From: Chryseobacterium piperi
GTDB taxonomy: Bacteria > Bacteroidota > Bacteroidia > Flavobacteriales > Weeksellaceae
DNA: 64,000 nucleotides
Direction: 5' to 3'
NCBI RefSeq assembly: GCF_002285635.2
Contig: NZ_CP023049.2
Location: 682,001 to 746,000, forward strand
Part shown: positions 44,089 through 53,656 of the stretch, piece by piece
Numbering within the stretch: position 1 is the stretch's first letter
How the letters are laid out: every line of letters starts with the position of its first letter
The notes under the pieces: generated by a model
What the model was told of the DNA's origin: nothing
Seen by the model: only the letters and a program-made list of their open reading frames with translations
Database searches by the model: none
Program-made: the position numbers and the translations under genes

Positions 44089-45504
44089 ATGCAGAAAAAA
44101 TTAAAACTTTGGGATGCCATTATGCTGGTAATGGGTTCCATGATAGGAAGCGGAATCTTTATTGTAAGCGCCGATATGATGCGGAATTTAGGCTCTGGAT
44201 ACTGGATGATCGTGGTATGGGTAATTACAGGCATAATGACAGTAGCCGCAGCGATAAGTTATGGAGAGCTTTCTGCCTTATTTCCTAAAGCAGGAGGGCA
44301 GTATACCTATCTTAAAGAGATCTTCGGGAAGAGGATGGGATTCTTATATGGATGGGGACTTTTTACAGTTATTCAGACCGGGACAATTGCTGCTGTAGCA
44401 ATGGCTTTTGGTAAATTTACCGCTTATCTCGTACCTGCTCTTAATGATGCCCAACCTATTTTTCAAAGTGGTGAATTTAAAATTACCTGGATACAGATAT
44501 TAGCAATAGCGATTATTATCTTATTGACGTATATTAATACCAGAGGAGTGGAAAGTGGTAAACTGCTTCAGAATATTTTTACAGGGTCTAAAATCATTGC
44601 ATTATTAGGCTTAATTGCGGCTGGTTTCATATTGGTTGATTTCTCACACCTTTCCGAAAACTTTGCATCCGGTTATGAGGCTTTCAGTAATCTTAAAAAA
44701 GATGCAGGAGGAGATTTTCTTAAGAATGGATGGGAACCAATAGGAGGAATGACTTTGTTAGGTGGGATTGCTGCAGCGATGGTGGGGTCTGTTTTCAGTT
44801 CAGTGGCCTGGGAAAGCGTAACTTTTGTATCCGGAGAGATTGATAATCCAAAGAAGAATGTCGTAAAATCAATGATTTTTGGTACATCAGCAGTGATGAT
44901 CCTCTATATAGCCGTAAATTTTGTTTATCTGAATTCGCTTGACAGAGATTCTATTGCATTTGCAGCCAATGACAGGGTAGCGGTTGCTGCATCCCATCAT
45001 ATTTTTGGCAGTGCAGGAACCGTCATTATTGCTTTATTGGTGATGGTTTCTACATTTGGATGTGATAACGGTCTGATTCTGGCAGGTGCAAGGGTTTTCC
45101 AAACCATGGCAAAAGATGGAATGTTCTTTCAGGCGGCAGAAAAAAACAATAAAAATGAAGTTCCCGGAAATGCATTATGGATGCAGGGGGTCTGGGCTTC
45201 CCTTTTATGCTTAAGTGGTCAGTACGGAAATCTACTGGATATGATTTCCTTTGTTATTGTTCTGTTTTATATGATTACTGTTTTTGGCGTCATTTACCTA
45301 AGATTTAAACAACCTGATCTTGAGAGACCTTATAAAACGTGGCTCTATCCTGTTACCCCTATTATTTACTTACTGATAGGAGCAGGTTTCTGTATTTTAT
45401 TGCTGATTTATAAACAACAATATACCTGGCCGGGATTCGTACTTGTTTTACTGGGATTACCGGTTTATTATTTTATCAACAGAAATAAAAAGGCCAGAGA
45501 ATAG
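44089..45504 (+). CDS. APC-family amino-acid permease
   Basis: 471 aa, 12 predicted transmembrane helices. Helix 1 KLWDAIMLVMGSMIGSGIFIVSADM has the GSGIF substrate-binding break; helix 2/3 has SYGELSALFPKAGGQYTYLKE. Helix 6 region (SVFSSVAWESVTFVSGEIDNPKKNV) matches the LAT/cationic amino-acid subfamily. Transported amino acid not determinable. Confidence 0.9.
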   Translation: MQKKLKLWDAIMLVMGSMIGSGIFIVSADMMRNLGSGYWMIVVWVITGIMTVAAAISYGELSALFPKAGGQYTYLKEIFGKRMGFLYGWGLFTVIQTGTIAAVAMAFGKFTAYLVPALNDAQPIFQSGEFKITWIQILAIAIIILLTYINTRGVESGKLLQNIFTGSKIIALLGLIAAGFILVDFSHLSENFASGYEAFSNLKKDAGGDFLKNGWEPIGGMTLLGGIAAAMVGSVFSSVAWESVTFVSGEIDNPKKNVVKSMIFGTSAVMILYIAVNFVYLNSLDRDSIAFAANDRVAVAASHHIFGSAGTVIIALLVMVSTFGCDNGLILAGARVFQTMAKDGMFFQAAEKNNKNEVPGNALWMQGVWASLLCLSGQYGNLLDMISFVIVLFYMITVFGVIYLRFKQPDLERPYKTWLYPVTPIIYLLIGAGFCILLLIYKQQYTWPGFVLVLLGLPVYYFINRNKKARE

Positions 45505-45552
45505 CTTTAATAAAAAGAATATTTCTGCTGATCTGAGTCTATCATGTAATTG

Positions 45553-45578
45553 CGGCTTCCAAAACTATTTGGAAGCCG
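45553..45578 (+). terminator. Hairpin after the permease
   Basis: CGGCTTCCAAA-ACTA-TTTGGAAGCCG, an 11-bp perfect stem with only a weak T tail. Confidence 0.5.
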
Positions 45579-45688
45579 TAAATTTTAAATCATTTTTAAA
45601 TTCGGATAATATATTATTTCCTGAAAATGTTTAAATTGGTATTTTGTTTTATATCAATTAAACCATGAAGTAAAAACAAAGTTGACTT

Positions 45689-46129
45689 ATGGACACACCA
45701 AATTACAGAATGCCTTTTGTTCCATCAACATTAATGTCCGAAGGAGGAAGTATTGATACCTGCGACATGGGAGAGAGCATCGCCCATAACATTATGCTGC
45801 TGATCACAACCAAAAAAGGCGAAAACAGATATGATGAAAATTACGGAAACGATGTTTGGAATCTTGAATTCGATAATGGAGTTACAAGCGCTGTTTGGGA
45901 AAACATTTTTATTAAAAGTCTTAAAAGACAGATACAGGAATATGAACCCAGAATTGTTCAACCGCAAATTGACGCTCACATCCAAATTGTAGAACATAGC
46001 TATGACACCAAAGAACATACGGAAATCAAGAAAAAAGTGAAGATTGCCATTAATGCCAAAATGGAGGCTACGGGTGATCGGTTCAGTTTTTCCACAGAAT
46101 TATTTCTGAGTCCGATGTCTATTGATTAA
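45689..46129 (+). CDS. tssE: T6SS baseplate gp25-like protein TssE (T6SS-iii type)
   Basis: 146 aa GPW/gp25 family. MGESIAHNIMLLITTKKGENRYDENYGNDVWNLEFDN contains the conserved gp25 region that nucleates sheath assembly. With TssF and TssG it forms the wedge of the contractile baseplate. The length and N-terminus fit the Bacteroidota T6SS-iii form. tssF follows after 15 nt; no sheath, Hcp, VgrG or ClpV gene is nearby. Confidence 0.85.
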   Translation: MDTPNYRMPFVPSTLMSEGGSIDTCDMGESIAHNIMLLITTKKGENRYDENYGNDVWNLEFDNGVTSAVWENIFIKSLKRQIQEYEPRIVQPQIDAHIQIVEHSYDTKEHTEIKKKVKIAINAKMEATGDRFSFSTELFLSPMSID

Positions 46130-46144
46130 TATGTAATTAGAATT

Positions 46145-48028
46145 ATGAATTTAGATCAGAATATTTATTCCAAAGAATCCGTAAAAGCAAGAATGCTTCA
46201 AAATGCGACCAAAGTCTGGGGATTAAAAAGTCCACAGTCTTTAGATCCTTTTGTGAAATTGCTAATCGATGCATTCAGTACGGAGATTTTTAAAGCAAAT
46301 AACGAAATACAAACAGTAAATGCCAGAATCCTTGAAAAACTGGCTAAATTACTGACCCCATCTATTTATACTCATCCTATTCCTTCACATGCTATAGCAT
46401 TTACCCAGCCTTATGAATCTTCCGAGATCTTATTGGGGCATACGGAGTTTTTTTTCAGAAAGCAAATGACTTCAACGGTAAAGTCGGAATCGGATAAACA
46501 GATCAATATTCCTTTCACACCTATCGGAAATGTAAGAATTAATAAGGTGCAAACTTCAGTCATGTTTGTTGGGAATACTTGTTACAGTATTGATGAAAGA
46601 CTGAATAAAATTCCTATCGCAAGGTTTCAGGGGAAACCTGAAGATTACAGGAAAATAACTATTGGAGTTAATGTATCTAAATATACAAGTGAAAATTTTC
46701 CTAAATATTTAAGCTTGTTTTGCTCGAATCCTGCTTTTGAACATCTTGATTTTGTGTATAAGCTTTTACCTTACCTTACTGTTTCCAGTAATGGAAATCC
46801 TTTATTTGTGAGAGAAGGATTGTCTTATCTTAAAAACTCGCAGACTGAAGGTTACGAACAAATGTTTCGGGAACAATCAATCAGAACAAAAACGATAGAA
46901 GATATCAAGAGTATTTATCATCATAAATTTATTGAAATAACCGGGCTGTCTGGCAGTTTATTTTCTGATACAGGGCAGCTTCCTCAGAATCTGGATTTCC
47001 TTGAAGGCAGAGAAGAGATCGAAAAATATATTGAAGGGAAACGATTTCTGTGGTTAACCTTTGAATTTCCTCCTCAATTTTCGGCTGAAATTCTGGATAA
47101 TTTTTCATTTGTATTCAATGCTTTTCCTATTTATAACAGAGGATGGAAAAAAACGGAATATAGTCTGGATATTATGGGGAATAATATACCTCTGGTGACG
47201 GATGAAGGTGAACACTTTTTATATGTAGATGAGGTCCAGGATGGAGAAGGAAGAAGATATACCGAAATTCCTTTTACTCCGGCTGATGATTTGAAGAAAG
47301 GATTGTACACTGTGAGAAAAGGGGGCATGGAACGGTTTACCAATAGAAATGCCGTCGATATGATTGCAAACGTATTAGAACTGACCAGAGATGAAATTGC
47401 GGCATTTTCTCTTTTGAACAGAGATAATGTGAAAGGAGTACTAAGTGAGATGTCGGATAAGATGAAATCAATGGTACAAAAGGTTAATAATGCTAAAAGA
47501 AGTATTAAGCAGGAGCTGAACTATGTTATTATGGAACCTGTCGAAAAAACAGATCATACTTATGCTTCTTTCTGGATTACCCATTGTACACTGGCTAATC
47601 ATATGCGTCCGGGAACGGAGCTTTCCAATCAGTTAAAATCACAAACACTGGTACTTCTTACGGAAACTATTGGCGGTGCAGAAGAGCAAAAAGGAACAGA
47701 TAGTATTCAGGCCTATAAATATGCCTTAACGACAAGAGATAAGATTATTTCCCTGGAAGATGTTAAAAACTATTGCAGAATGGTTTTAAAAGATGAGGTA
47801 AAAGAAGTAAGGGTGAAAAGAGGAACCATGATCAGTAATAAACCTAAAGAGGGATTCGTGCGAACGGTTGAAATTGAAATTATTCCACAGAACTATACTT
47901 TTTATGGAAGAGCTTACTGGGAAAACATGGCCAATATTCTCCGGAATCAAATTATTTCAAAAGCCATAGATGGGATTGAATATATGGTTCGGGTGAGCAA
48001 TGAGGATACAGATTTTTTTGAGAATTAA
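46145..48028 (+). CDS. tssF: T6SS baseplate subunit TssF (T6SS-iii type)
   Basis: 627 aa, normal for TssF. The N-terminus (SKESVKARMLQNATKVWGLKSPQSLDPFVKLLIDAFSTEIFKANNEI) and IHPIPSHAIAFTQP-like region match the family. The middle (FLWLTFEFPPQFSAEILDNFSFVFNAFPIYNRG) is the TssF core. Tightly paired with tssE. The expected partner tssG is missing downstream; a tandem repeat and uvrA follow instead. Confidence 0.85.
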   Translation: MNLDQNIYSKESVKARMLQNATKVWGLKSPQSLDPFVKLLIDAFSTEIFKANNEIQTVNARILEKLAKLLTPSIYTHPIPSHAIAFTQPYESSEILLGHTEFFFRKQMTSTVKSESDKQINIPFTPIGNVRINKVQTSVMFVGNTCYSIDERLNKIPIARFQGKPEDYRKITIGVNVSKYTSENFPKYLSLFCSNPAFEHLDFVYKLLPYLTVSSNGNPLFVREGLSYLKNSQTEGYEQMFREQSIRTKTIEDIKSIYHHKFIEITGLSGSLFSDTGQLPQNLDFLEGREEIEKYIEGKRFLWLTFEFPPQFSAEILDNFSFVFNAFPIYNRGWKKTEYSLDIMGNNIPLVTDEGEHFLYVDEVQDGEGRRYTEIPFTPADDLKKGLYTVRKGGMERFTNRNAVDMIANVLELTRDEIAAFSLLNRDNVKGVLSEMSDKMKSMVQKVNNAKRSIKQELNYVIMEPVEKTDHTYASFWITHCTLANHMRPGTELSNQLKSQTLVLLTETIGGAEEQKGTDSIQAYKYALTTRDKIISLEDVKNYCRMVLKDEVKEVRVKRGTMISNKPKEGFVRTVEIEIIPQNYTFYGRAYWENMANILRNQIISKAIDGIEYMVRVSNEDTDFFEN

Positions 48029-48051
48029 TTGAAAATAAGCTATAGAGAAGA

Positions 48052-48079
48052 AGGCCGGTAATGATTTATCGGCTTTTTT
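48052..48079 (+). terminator. Terminator of tssEF
   Basis: GCCGGTAA-TGAT-TTATCGGC (one G-T) with a T run. Confidence 0.75.
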
Positions 48080-48140
48080 ATTTTAATAGACCTGCCTAAT
48101 CCGCATGATTTGAGAGAATTAGTAAAATTGTTGTATCATT

Positions 48141-48382
48141 GATTTTACAGATGTTTTAAACACAAAGTCGCAAAGTATTTTAGAAGAAACATGTTTTTAA
48201 GACGCAAGGGCGTTTCACTTAGCAAGGGCTAAATGTTTTTATTATCCCGCAGATTTCACAGATGTTTTAAACGCAAAGTCACAAAGTATTTTAGAAGAAA
48301 CATGTTTTAAGACGCAAAGGCGTTTCACTCAGCGAGGGCTGAATGTTTATTATCCCGCAGATTTCACAAATAACACAGATGA
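48141..48382. repeat. Tandem 108-111 bp structured repeat (two copies plus a partial third)
   Basis: Copy 1 is 48141-48251, copy 2 is 48252-48359, and a 23-nt start of a third copy ends near 48382. Each unit has a palindrome AAACATGTTT, a hairpin ACGC-AARG-GCGT and a hairpin TYAGC-RAGG-GCTRA. The last stem differs between copies by a compensatory T-A to C-G change (48220/48231 versus 48330/48341). Copies differ at roughly ten positions. No coding potential; the remainder of the 557-nt gap to uvrA is AT-rich. Confidence 0.85.
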
Positions 48383-48541
48383 TTTTTATTACGGTGAGTA
48401 ATCCATATTGAAGAATATATCTGTTTTTGAAACTTTCTGAGAAAATCACATTCTGATACGAGATGATCTTAAATAAATAAGGAACAATAACGATAGACAT
48501 TTTCCATGTACTTTTTAACGTATAAATTTCATAAAATTCCG

Positions 48542-48549
48542 TATTTTTG
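48542..48549 (+). promoter_or_regulatory. -7 box TATTTTTG for uvrA
   Basis: TAnnTTTG match 36 nt before the uvrA start. Confidence 0.6.
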
Positions 48550-48585
48550 CACTTTGTGATTTTCAGGTAAAATCATTCCCAAATT

Positions 48586-51414
48586 ATGAGTAAATCAACA
48601 GAATATATAGAAGTTTACGGTGCCCGTGAGCATAATCTAAAAAATATTAATGTAAAAATTCCACGTAATGAATTGGTCGTAATTACCGGTCTTTCCGGGA
48701 GTGGAAAATCGTCATTAGCTTTTGATACGATTTTTGCTGAAGGGCAACGCCGTTATATTGAAACATTTTCAGCTTATGCACGTCAGTTCCTTGGAGGCTT
48801 GGAACGTCCCGATGTTGATAAAATTGAAGGACTTTCTCCTGTAATTGCCATAGAACAAAAAACGACGAATAAAAACCCGCGTTCCACTGTAGGAACCGTT
48901 ACTGAACTTTATGATTTTCTTCGTTTATTGTATGCAAGAGTTTCAGATGCATATTCAATGTCTACAGGGAAAAAGCTGGTAAGTTATACGGAAGATCAGA
49001 TTCTTGAAACCATTAAAGAAAACTATAAAGGTGAAAAGCTTATGCTGATGGCTCCGGTTGTTCGTTCCAGAAAAGGGCACTACCATGAGCTTTTTGTTCA
49101 GATGGCAAAAAAAGGATACGGACAGGCAAGAATTGATGGTGAGCTACAGGATATTGAATATGATTTAAAATTGGATCGTTATAAGACTCACGATATTGAT
49201 ATTGTAGTCGATCGTTGGATCATTGGGGAAAGCGCATCCGAAAGTAGAATGGAGAAGTCGTTGAGAACAGCGATGGAAATGGGTGAAGGGATTATCGGTA
49301 TTCAGAAATTAGGAGGTACGGATATCGAGTATTTCTCAAAGAACCTCATGGATGCTGAGACCGGACATTCTCTGGCGCTGCCTGAACCCAATACTTTTTC
49401 ATTCAATTCTCCAAAAGGGAGTTGCCCGGACTGTAAAGGACTTGGAACAATTAAAAAAATAAATACGGATTATTTTGTTGATAATCCAAAGCTATCCATC
49501 AACCAAGGGGCTTTATTACCATTAGAAGATATCAAGTCTAATAAATGGATCTTAGCACAGATTAAAAGTATTCTTGAAATTTTTGGCCTTGGATTGACAA
49601 CTCCAATGAAAGATATTCCTGAAGAGGCATTAGACTATATATATAACGGTTGTCATAAAGAATTCAATAAAGATCTTAAGTATGCCGGGATTACTAAAAA
49701 GATAAAAATCAGCTTTGATGGATTGATTCCTTTTATGGAAGAGATTATTGAAGAAAAGGAATCTTATGAAGGAGTTCTGCTGGAAAGGCATTTTACAACA
49801 GAAGAAACTTGTCCTGAATGTCATGGTACCCGTTTACAGCCGTCAAGCTTAAGTTTTAAAATCGATGGAAAAAATATTGCTGAGGTCAATGCGTTGAGCC
49901 TAGCTGACCTTAAAGATTGGCTGCACGATGTTAAAGATAAATTTTCAGAGAAAAATAAGATCATTGCTCACGAAATTTTAAAAGAGATTGAAACCAGACT
50001 CCAGTTTTTATTGGACGTGGGATTAGATTATTTAAGTCTGAGCAGAAGTTCAAAAACACTTTCCGGAGGAGAGTCTCAAAGGATTCGTCTGGCTACCCAA
50101 ATCGGATCCCAGTTGGTGAATGTATTATATATTTTGGATGAACCTAGTATTGGTCTGCATCAAAGAGATAATGAGAGGTTGATCAATTCACTTAAAAACC
50201 TTAGGGATATCGGAAACTCAGTGCTCGTGGTAGAGCATGATAAAGATATGATCCTTGAAGCAGATGAGGTTTTGGATATTGGCCCGAGAGCAGGGAAGTT
50301 TGGTGGTGAAATTCTTTGGCAGGGAAAACCGCAAGATTTATTAAAAGCAGATACGATAACAGCCGACTATATTACCGGAAAAAGAAAAATTGAAATTCCA
50401 GCTGAAAGAAGGGCAGGGAATGGAAAAAATATACTGTTAAAAGGAGCTACAGGAAATAACCTTAAAAATGTGACTCTTGATATTCCTCTTGGAAAGCTTG
50501 TGGTGGTGACAGGGATTTCAGGAAGTGGAAAATCTTCTTTGATTAACGGAACTTTATATCCGATTCTTAATAAACATTTTTACAGAGCAGTTCAGGAACC
50601 TTTACCTTATAAAAAGATTGAAGGACTTGAGAACATTGATAAAATTGTAGATGTTGATCAGACTCCTATCGGAAGAACTCCCCGTTCTAATCCGGCTACT
50701 TATACAGGAATGTTTACGGATATCAGAAACCTTTTTGCTGAATTGCCTGAAAGTAAGATTCGTGGTTATAAGCCGGGAAGATTTTCTTTCAATGTTAAAG
50801 GAGGAAGATGTGAAACATGCCAGGGTGGTGGCTTGAAAGTCATTGAGATGAATTTTTTACCTGATGTATATGTTCATTGTGAAACTTGTAACGGAAAGCG
50901 TTTCAACAGAGAAACCTTGGAGGTTCGTTATAAAGGGAAATCCATTTCCGATGTATTGGATATGACAATTGATGAAGCGGTAGATTTCTTCCAGCCTATT
51001 CCTAAGATTTTTGCTAAGGTGAAAACATTGCAGGATGTTGGATTAGGGTATATTACATTAGGACAGCAGTCGACGACTCTTTCTGGAGGAGAAGCTCAGC
51101 GTATCAAGCTGGCTACAGAATTAGCAAAGAGACAAACAGGAAATACCTTGTATATTTTAGATGAGCCGACTACTGGTTTGCACTTCGAAGATGTGAAGAT
51201 TCTGATGGAAGCGATCAATCAATTGGTAGAACTTGGAAACTCATTTATTATCATTGAACATAATATGGATGTTATTAAGCTGGCAGATCATATTATTGAT
51301 GTAGGTCCGGAAGGAGGAAAGTACGGTGGGCAGATTGTAGCCCAGGGAACTCCTGAAGAAATTGTAAAATCCAAGAAAAGTTTGACAGGTAAATTCTTGA
51401 AGAGAGAATTATAG
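48586..51414 (+). CDS. uvrA: Excinuclease ABC subunit A
   Basis: 942 aa, full length. Two ABC ATPase modules: Walker [15 protein letters not shown] near residue 34 and [14 protein letters not shown] near 645, each with its signature ([22 protein letters not shown]) and LDEPS/LDEPT Walker B. Zinc-binding CxxC pairs: [15 protein letters not shown] and [15 protein letters not shown]. Damage recognition with UvrB in nucleotide excision repair. I see no LexA-type operator in front of it. Confidence 0.98.
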   Translation: MSKSTEYIEVYGAREHNLKNINVKIPRNELVVITGLSGSGKSSLAFDTIFAEGQRRYIETFSAYARQFLGGLERPDVDKIEGLSPVIAIEQKTTNKNPRSTVGTVTELYDFLRLLYARVSDAYSMSTGKKLVSYTEDQILETIKENYKGEKLMLMAPVVRSRKGHYHELFVQMAKKGYGQARIDGELQDIEYDLKLDRYKTHDIDIVVDRWIIGESASESRMEKSLRTAMEMGEGIIGIQKLGGTDIEYFSKNLMDAETGHSLALPEPNTFSFNSPKGSCPDCKGLGTIKKINTDYFVDNPKLSINQGALLPLEDIKSNKWILAQIKSILEIFGLGLTTPMKDIPEEALDYIYNGCHKEFNKDLKYAGITKKIKISFDGLIPFMEEIIEEKESYEGVLLERHFTTEETCPECHGTRLQPSSLSFKIDGKNIAEVNALSLADLKDWLHDVKDKFSEKNKIIAHEILKEIETRLQFLLDVGLDYLSLSRSSKTLSGGESQRIRLATQIGSQLVNVLYILDEPSIGLHQRDNERLINSLKNLRDIGNSVLVVEHDKDMILEADEVLDIGPRAGKFGGEILWQGKPQDLLKADTITADYITGKRKIEIPAERRAGNGKNILLKGATGNNLKNVTLDIPLGKLVVVTGISGSGKSSLINGTLYPILNKHFYRAVQEPLPYKKIEGLENIDKIVDVDQTPIGRTPRSNPATYTGMFTDIRNLFAELPESKIRGYKPGRFSFNVKGGRCETCQGGGLKVIEMNFLPDVYVHCETCNGKRFNRETLEVRYKGKSISDVLDMTIDEAVDFFQPIPKIFAKVKTLQDVGLGYITLGQQSTTLSGGEAQRIKLATELAKRQTGNTLYILDEPTTGLHFEDVKILMEAINQLVELGNSFIIIEHNMDVIKLADHIIDVGPEGGKYGGQIVAQGTPEEIVKSKKSLTGKFLKREL

Positions 51415-51432
51415 AAAATATAAGTTTAAAAC

Positions 51433-51478
51433 TTAAATACAAGAAGCCACAATAATTATTGTGGCTTCTTGTATTTAA
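51433..51478 (+). terminator. 46-bp perfect palindrome, probable uvrA terminator
   Basis: Each half is TTAAATACAAGAAGCCACAA plus TAA; the second half is its exact complement with no spacer. It would form a long hairpin after uvrA, but the tail is not a proper T run. The rest of the gap to 51697 is AT-rich. Confidence 0.65.
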
Positions 51479-51639
51479 TGATAAATATTAATTGAAATAA
51501 TAGGTTTTATGAATTTTTTTAGATTCTAATATTAATTTTTTAATTATTTTAAAAATTTATTTATTTGAAAATCAGTATTTTATGTTTTAATGTGAACTTA
51601 ATGTTAACGACATGTGAATTTAGTATTAATTATTTTTAA

Positions 51640-51647
51640 TATCTTTG
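51640..51647 (+). promoter_or_regulatory. -7 box TATCTTTG
   Basis: TAnnTTTG match about 50 nt before the start of the secreted protein at 51697. Confidence 0.55.
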
Positions 51648-51696
51648 ATTCAGAGATACAGAATAAGTTCAATATATAATTTAAAACCAAAGAGTT

Positions 51697-52104
51697 ATGA
51701 AAAATAAAATTCAAATATTTGTTGCTTCACTTTTCGTTTGTGGTTTCATGGTAGTTTCTAACCAGATGAAAGCTCAGACTACATCAAATAATAACACTAT
51801 TCAGGAAGTGCAATTAAATAAAAATGATGCTTTCAGTGAAATAAGAAACCTGCTGATGGCTAATTTTGATTTTACCAACTCTGATTATAAGCAAGGAACT
51901 GTTAATTCACAAGTTCAGTTTGAAGTTTCTGATGATGGAAAGATTGTTAATGTACGTTCTAAAGGAGACTGTAAAAATGTGAGTAAAGAGATTGAAAACG
52001 TCTTAAGTCACCTTCAGTATAGAATTGACAGTAAGAAATTAAACGATAATATGATTGCATCTACCTATGTGATGCCTGTAAGGGTAGATATCAATAACAG
52101 ATAA
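51697..52104 (+). CDS. Secreted protein with TonB C-terminal-like domain
   Basis: 135 aa. Signal peptide MKNKIQIFVASLFVCGFMVVSNQMKAQ, an Asn/Thr linker, and a small domain (VNSQVQFEVSDDGKIVNVRSKGDCKNVSKEIENVLSHLQYRI...MPVRVDI) with the beta-alpha-beta pattern of TonB_C domains. No transmembrane energy-coupling part, so not a working TonB. Function unknown. Confidence 0.72.
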   Translation: MKNKIQIFVASLFVCGFMVVSNQMKAQTTSNNNTIQEVQLNKNDAFSEIRNLLMANFDFTNSDYKQGTVNSQVQFEVSDDGKIVNVRSKGDCKNVSKEIENVLSHLQYRIDSKKLNDNMIASTYVMPVRVDINNR

Positions 52105-52126
52105 AATAAAATCTTTTATATAGGAG

Positions 52127-52158
52127 AGCCATACGGATTTATTCCGTGTGGCTTTTAT
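52127..52158 (+). terminator. Terminator
   Basis: AGCCATACGGA-TTTAT-TCCGTGTGGCT (one G-T) with T run. Confidence 0.8.
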
Positions 52159-52215
52159 TTTTTTGATAAAAACTAACTGTGAATAGTGAAAATTTTAAAT
52201 ATAAAATTGTAATAA

Positions 52216-52242
52216 TTGAATAAAAAATTCGTTTTATTTTTA
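52216..52242 (+). promoter_or_regulatory. Promoter of the GG-leader peptide gene
   Basis: TTG (52216-52218) and TATTTTTA (52235-52242), spacer 16 nt; the -7 box ends in A rather than the usual G. Confidence 0.45.
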
Positions 52243-52267
52243 GTCAACTATTCAAAATTAAAACATT

Positions 52268-52402
52268 ATGAAAAATTTAAAGAAACTTAACAAGCAAGAA
52301 TTAAAAACAGTATATGGTGGAGAGCCTAAAAAGTATTGCGTATACTGTGAAAGATTAAATAAGATCGTATGCAGTGAAGCTCAAATTGCTCAATGCCCTT
52401 AA
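52268..52402 (+). CDS. Double-glycine leader peptide, bacteriocin-like precursor
   Basis: 44 codons. The leader MKNLKKLNKQELKTVYGG (residues 1-18) has the hydrophobic/charged pattern and terminal Gly-Gly cleaved by C39 peptidase-containing ABC exporters. The 26-residue core has four cysteines (C24, C27, C35, C43), starting with a CVYC pair, and is otherwise Lys/Glu/Gln-rich. It has its own promoter-like sequence, a terminator directly after the stop, and AT-rich codons like the neighbours. No exporter, modification enzyme or immunity gene is adjacent; the convergent lipoprotein (52448) is the only candidate partner. It resembles the short bacteriocin-like proteins scattered in Chryseobacterium genomes. 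Confidence 0.8.
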   Translation: MKNLKKLNKQELKTVYGGEPKKYCVYCERLNKIVCSEAQIAQCP

Positions 52403-52408
52403 AAAAAG

Positions 52409-52435
52409 AAAGCAGCTAAAAATAGCTGCTTTTTT
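52409..52435. terminator. Shared terminator of peptide and lipoprotein genes
   Basis: AAAGCAGCTA-AAAA-TAGCTGCTTT with A and T runs on both sides, between convergent genes. Confidence 0.85.
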
Positions 52436-52447
52436 ATTTGTTTTATT

Positions 52448-52999
52448 TTAATTATTCTCAGCGTACGAGATAAAAGCATTTAAACTGCTTTTGAGATCTG
52501 ATGAGTTACTGATAGAATTATTAAAACTAATATTATCAATCTTCCACTGATGATCTGTGTTGATCAGATGAATGGTATCAGTCCAGATTATTTTAGGAGA
52601 TACTTTATCATATTCAAAATCCACGGTAACCTTAGCCCTGTTGGAAATAATATCAATCGATTTAATATTATAAGAAGTATAGCCTTCATACAAGCTTGAG
52701 AATACAGCACCCTCAAGTAAAAGAGGTTTGTCTGTAGGGTAATTACTGCTCTTAACTTTTTTTATGTCAGTTTTCGAATTGTAGATGGACTTTTCTAGTA
52801 TTTCTTTCAGATCAGAAGAAAATAGGTTGGTCTCAATAGGCTGATTATATAAAGCTTCGTTAGATTGACCATACACTCTATATAATTGGGTTACTTTCTG
52901 TTTAATTTCAGCATTGGCTGACTGTTTATTGTAATCGGGTTCGTTTTTACAAGAGGCTAATACTAAGAAAATACTTAGATAGAAAAAAAATCGTTTCAT
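52448..52999 (-). CDS. Lipoprotein, possibly DUF3828-like
   Basis: 183 aa. Lipoprotein signal MKRFFFYLSIFLVLASC with Cys17. The C-terminal half (NRAKVTVDFEYDKVSPKIIWTDTIHLINTDHQWKIDNISF) has the strand pattern and WKIDNI end of NTF2-like/DUF3828 domains. Function unknown; convergent with the GG-leader peptide gene. A role in self-protection against that peptide is possible only by position. Confidence 0.7.
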   Translation of the reverse strand: MKRFFFYLSIFLVLASCKNEPDYNKQSANAEIKQKVTQLYRVYGQSNEALYNQPIETNLFSSDLKEILEKSIYNSKTDIKKVKSSNYPTDKPLLLEGAVFSSLYEGYTSYNIKSIDIISNRAKVTVDFEYDKVSPKIIWTDTIHLINTDHQWKIDNISFNNSISNSSDLKSSLNAFISYAENN

Positions 53000-53116
53000 T
53001 TGTTGTGCTTTAGGGATTTAGACCCTTTTCATTGAATCACAAATTTTATACCAATTCTTTGCTTTTAAAAAAACATTCAACTTAAAATTTACTTCGGTAT
53101 TTTAAGAATTCTTTAC

Positions 53117-53124
53117 TACATTTG
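53117..53124 (+). promoter_or_regulatory. -7 box TACATTTG
   Basis: TAnnTTTG match 16 nt before the GTG start at 53140. Confidence 0.55.
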
Positions 53125-53139
53125 GATAAATAATTTCCA

Positions 53140-53652
53140 GTGAACTCCATTCTAGATGTAGTGGTACGCTCGCTTTGCGTTTACCTTTTTATGGTTATTG
53201 CAATCCGCTTGTTTGGTAAAAACCAGCTTTCTCAGCTTAATGCAGGGGATGTGGTTTTATTACTGCTTATTTCCAATGCGGTACAAAATGCAATGGTAGG
53301 GCCGGATACTTCTTTACAGGGCGGACTTATTGCTGCACTTGTTCTTTTTGTAGCTAATTTCCTCTTAAAAAGACTAATGTTTTCCAATCATTCCTTTGAG
53401 ACTTTTATGGAAGAAGATCCTATAATTTTAATCAAAGACGGAGTGGTAAATGAAAAGGGGCTTAACAAAGTGAAAATTACTAAAGACGAGCTCGAAGAAG
53501 CAATACGAGAACATGGAGTGGAAAAGATTGCCAATGTGAAATTATCTATTCTGGAAGTTGATGGGAATATCAGTGTCGTGTCTGAAGATGATGAAAGTAA
53601 GCAAACCCACTATTCAAGAATCAAAAGAAAAAATAAAAGAAAATATCATTAA
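53140..53652 (+). CDS. DUF421 (YetF-type) membrane protein
   Basis: 170 aa, GTG start. Two to three N-terminal membrane helices (SLCVYLFMVIAIRLFGKNQLSQLNAGDVVLLLLISNAVQNAM), then the soluble DUF421 domain (FMEEDPIILIKDGVVNEKGLNKVKITKDELEEAIREHGVEKIANVKLSILEVDGNISVV). Basic C-terminus. Function of the family unknown. The next gene begins four bases downstream. Confidence 0.88.
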   Translation: MNSILDVVVRSLCVYLFMVIAIRLFGKNQLSQLNAGDVVLLLLISNAVQNAMVGPDTSLQGGLIAALVLFVANFLLKRLMFSNHSFETFMEEDPIILIKDGVVNEKGLNKVKITKDELEEAIREHGVEKIANVKLSILEVDGNISVVSEDDESKQTHYSRIKRKNKRKYH

Positions 53653-53656
53653 ACAA

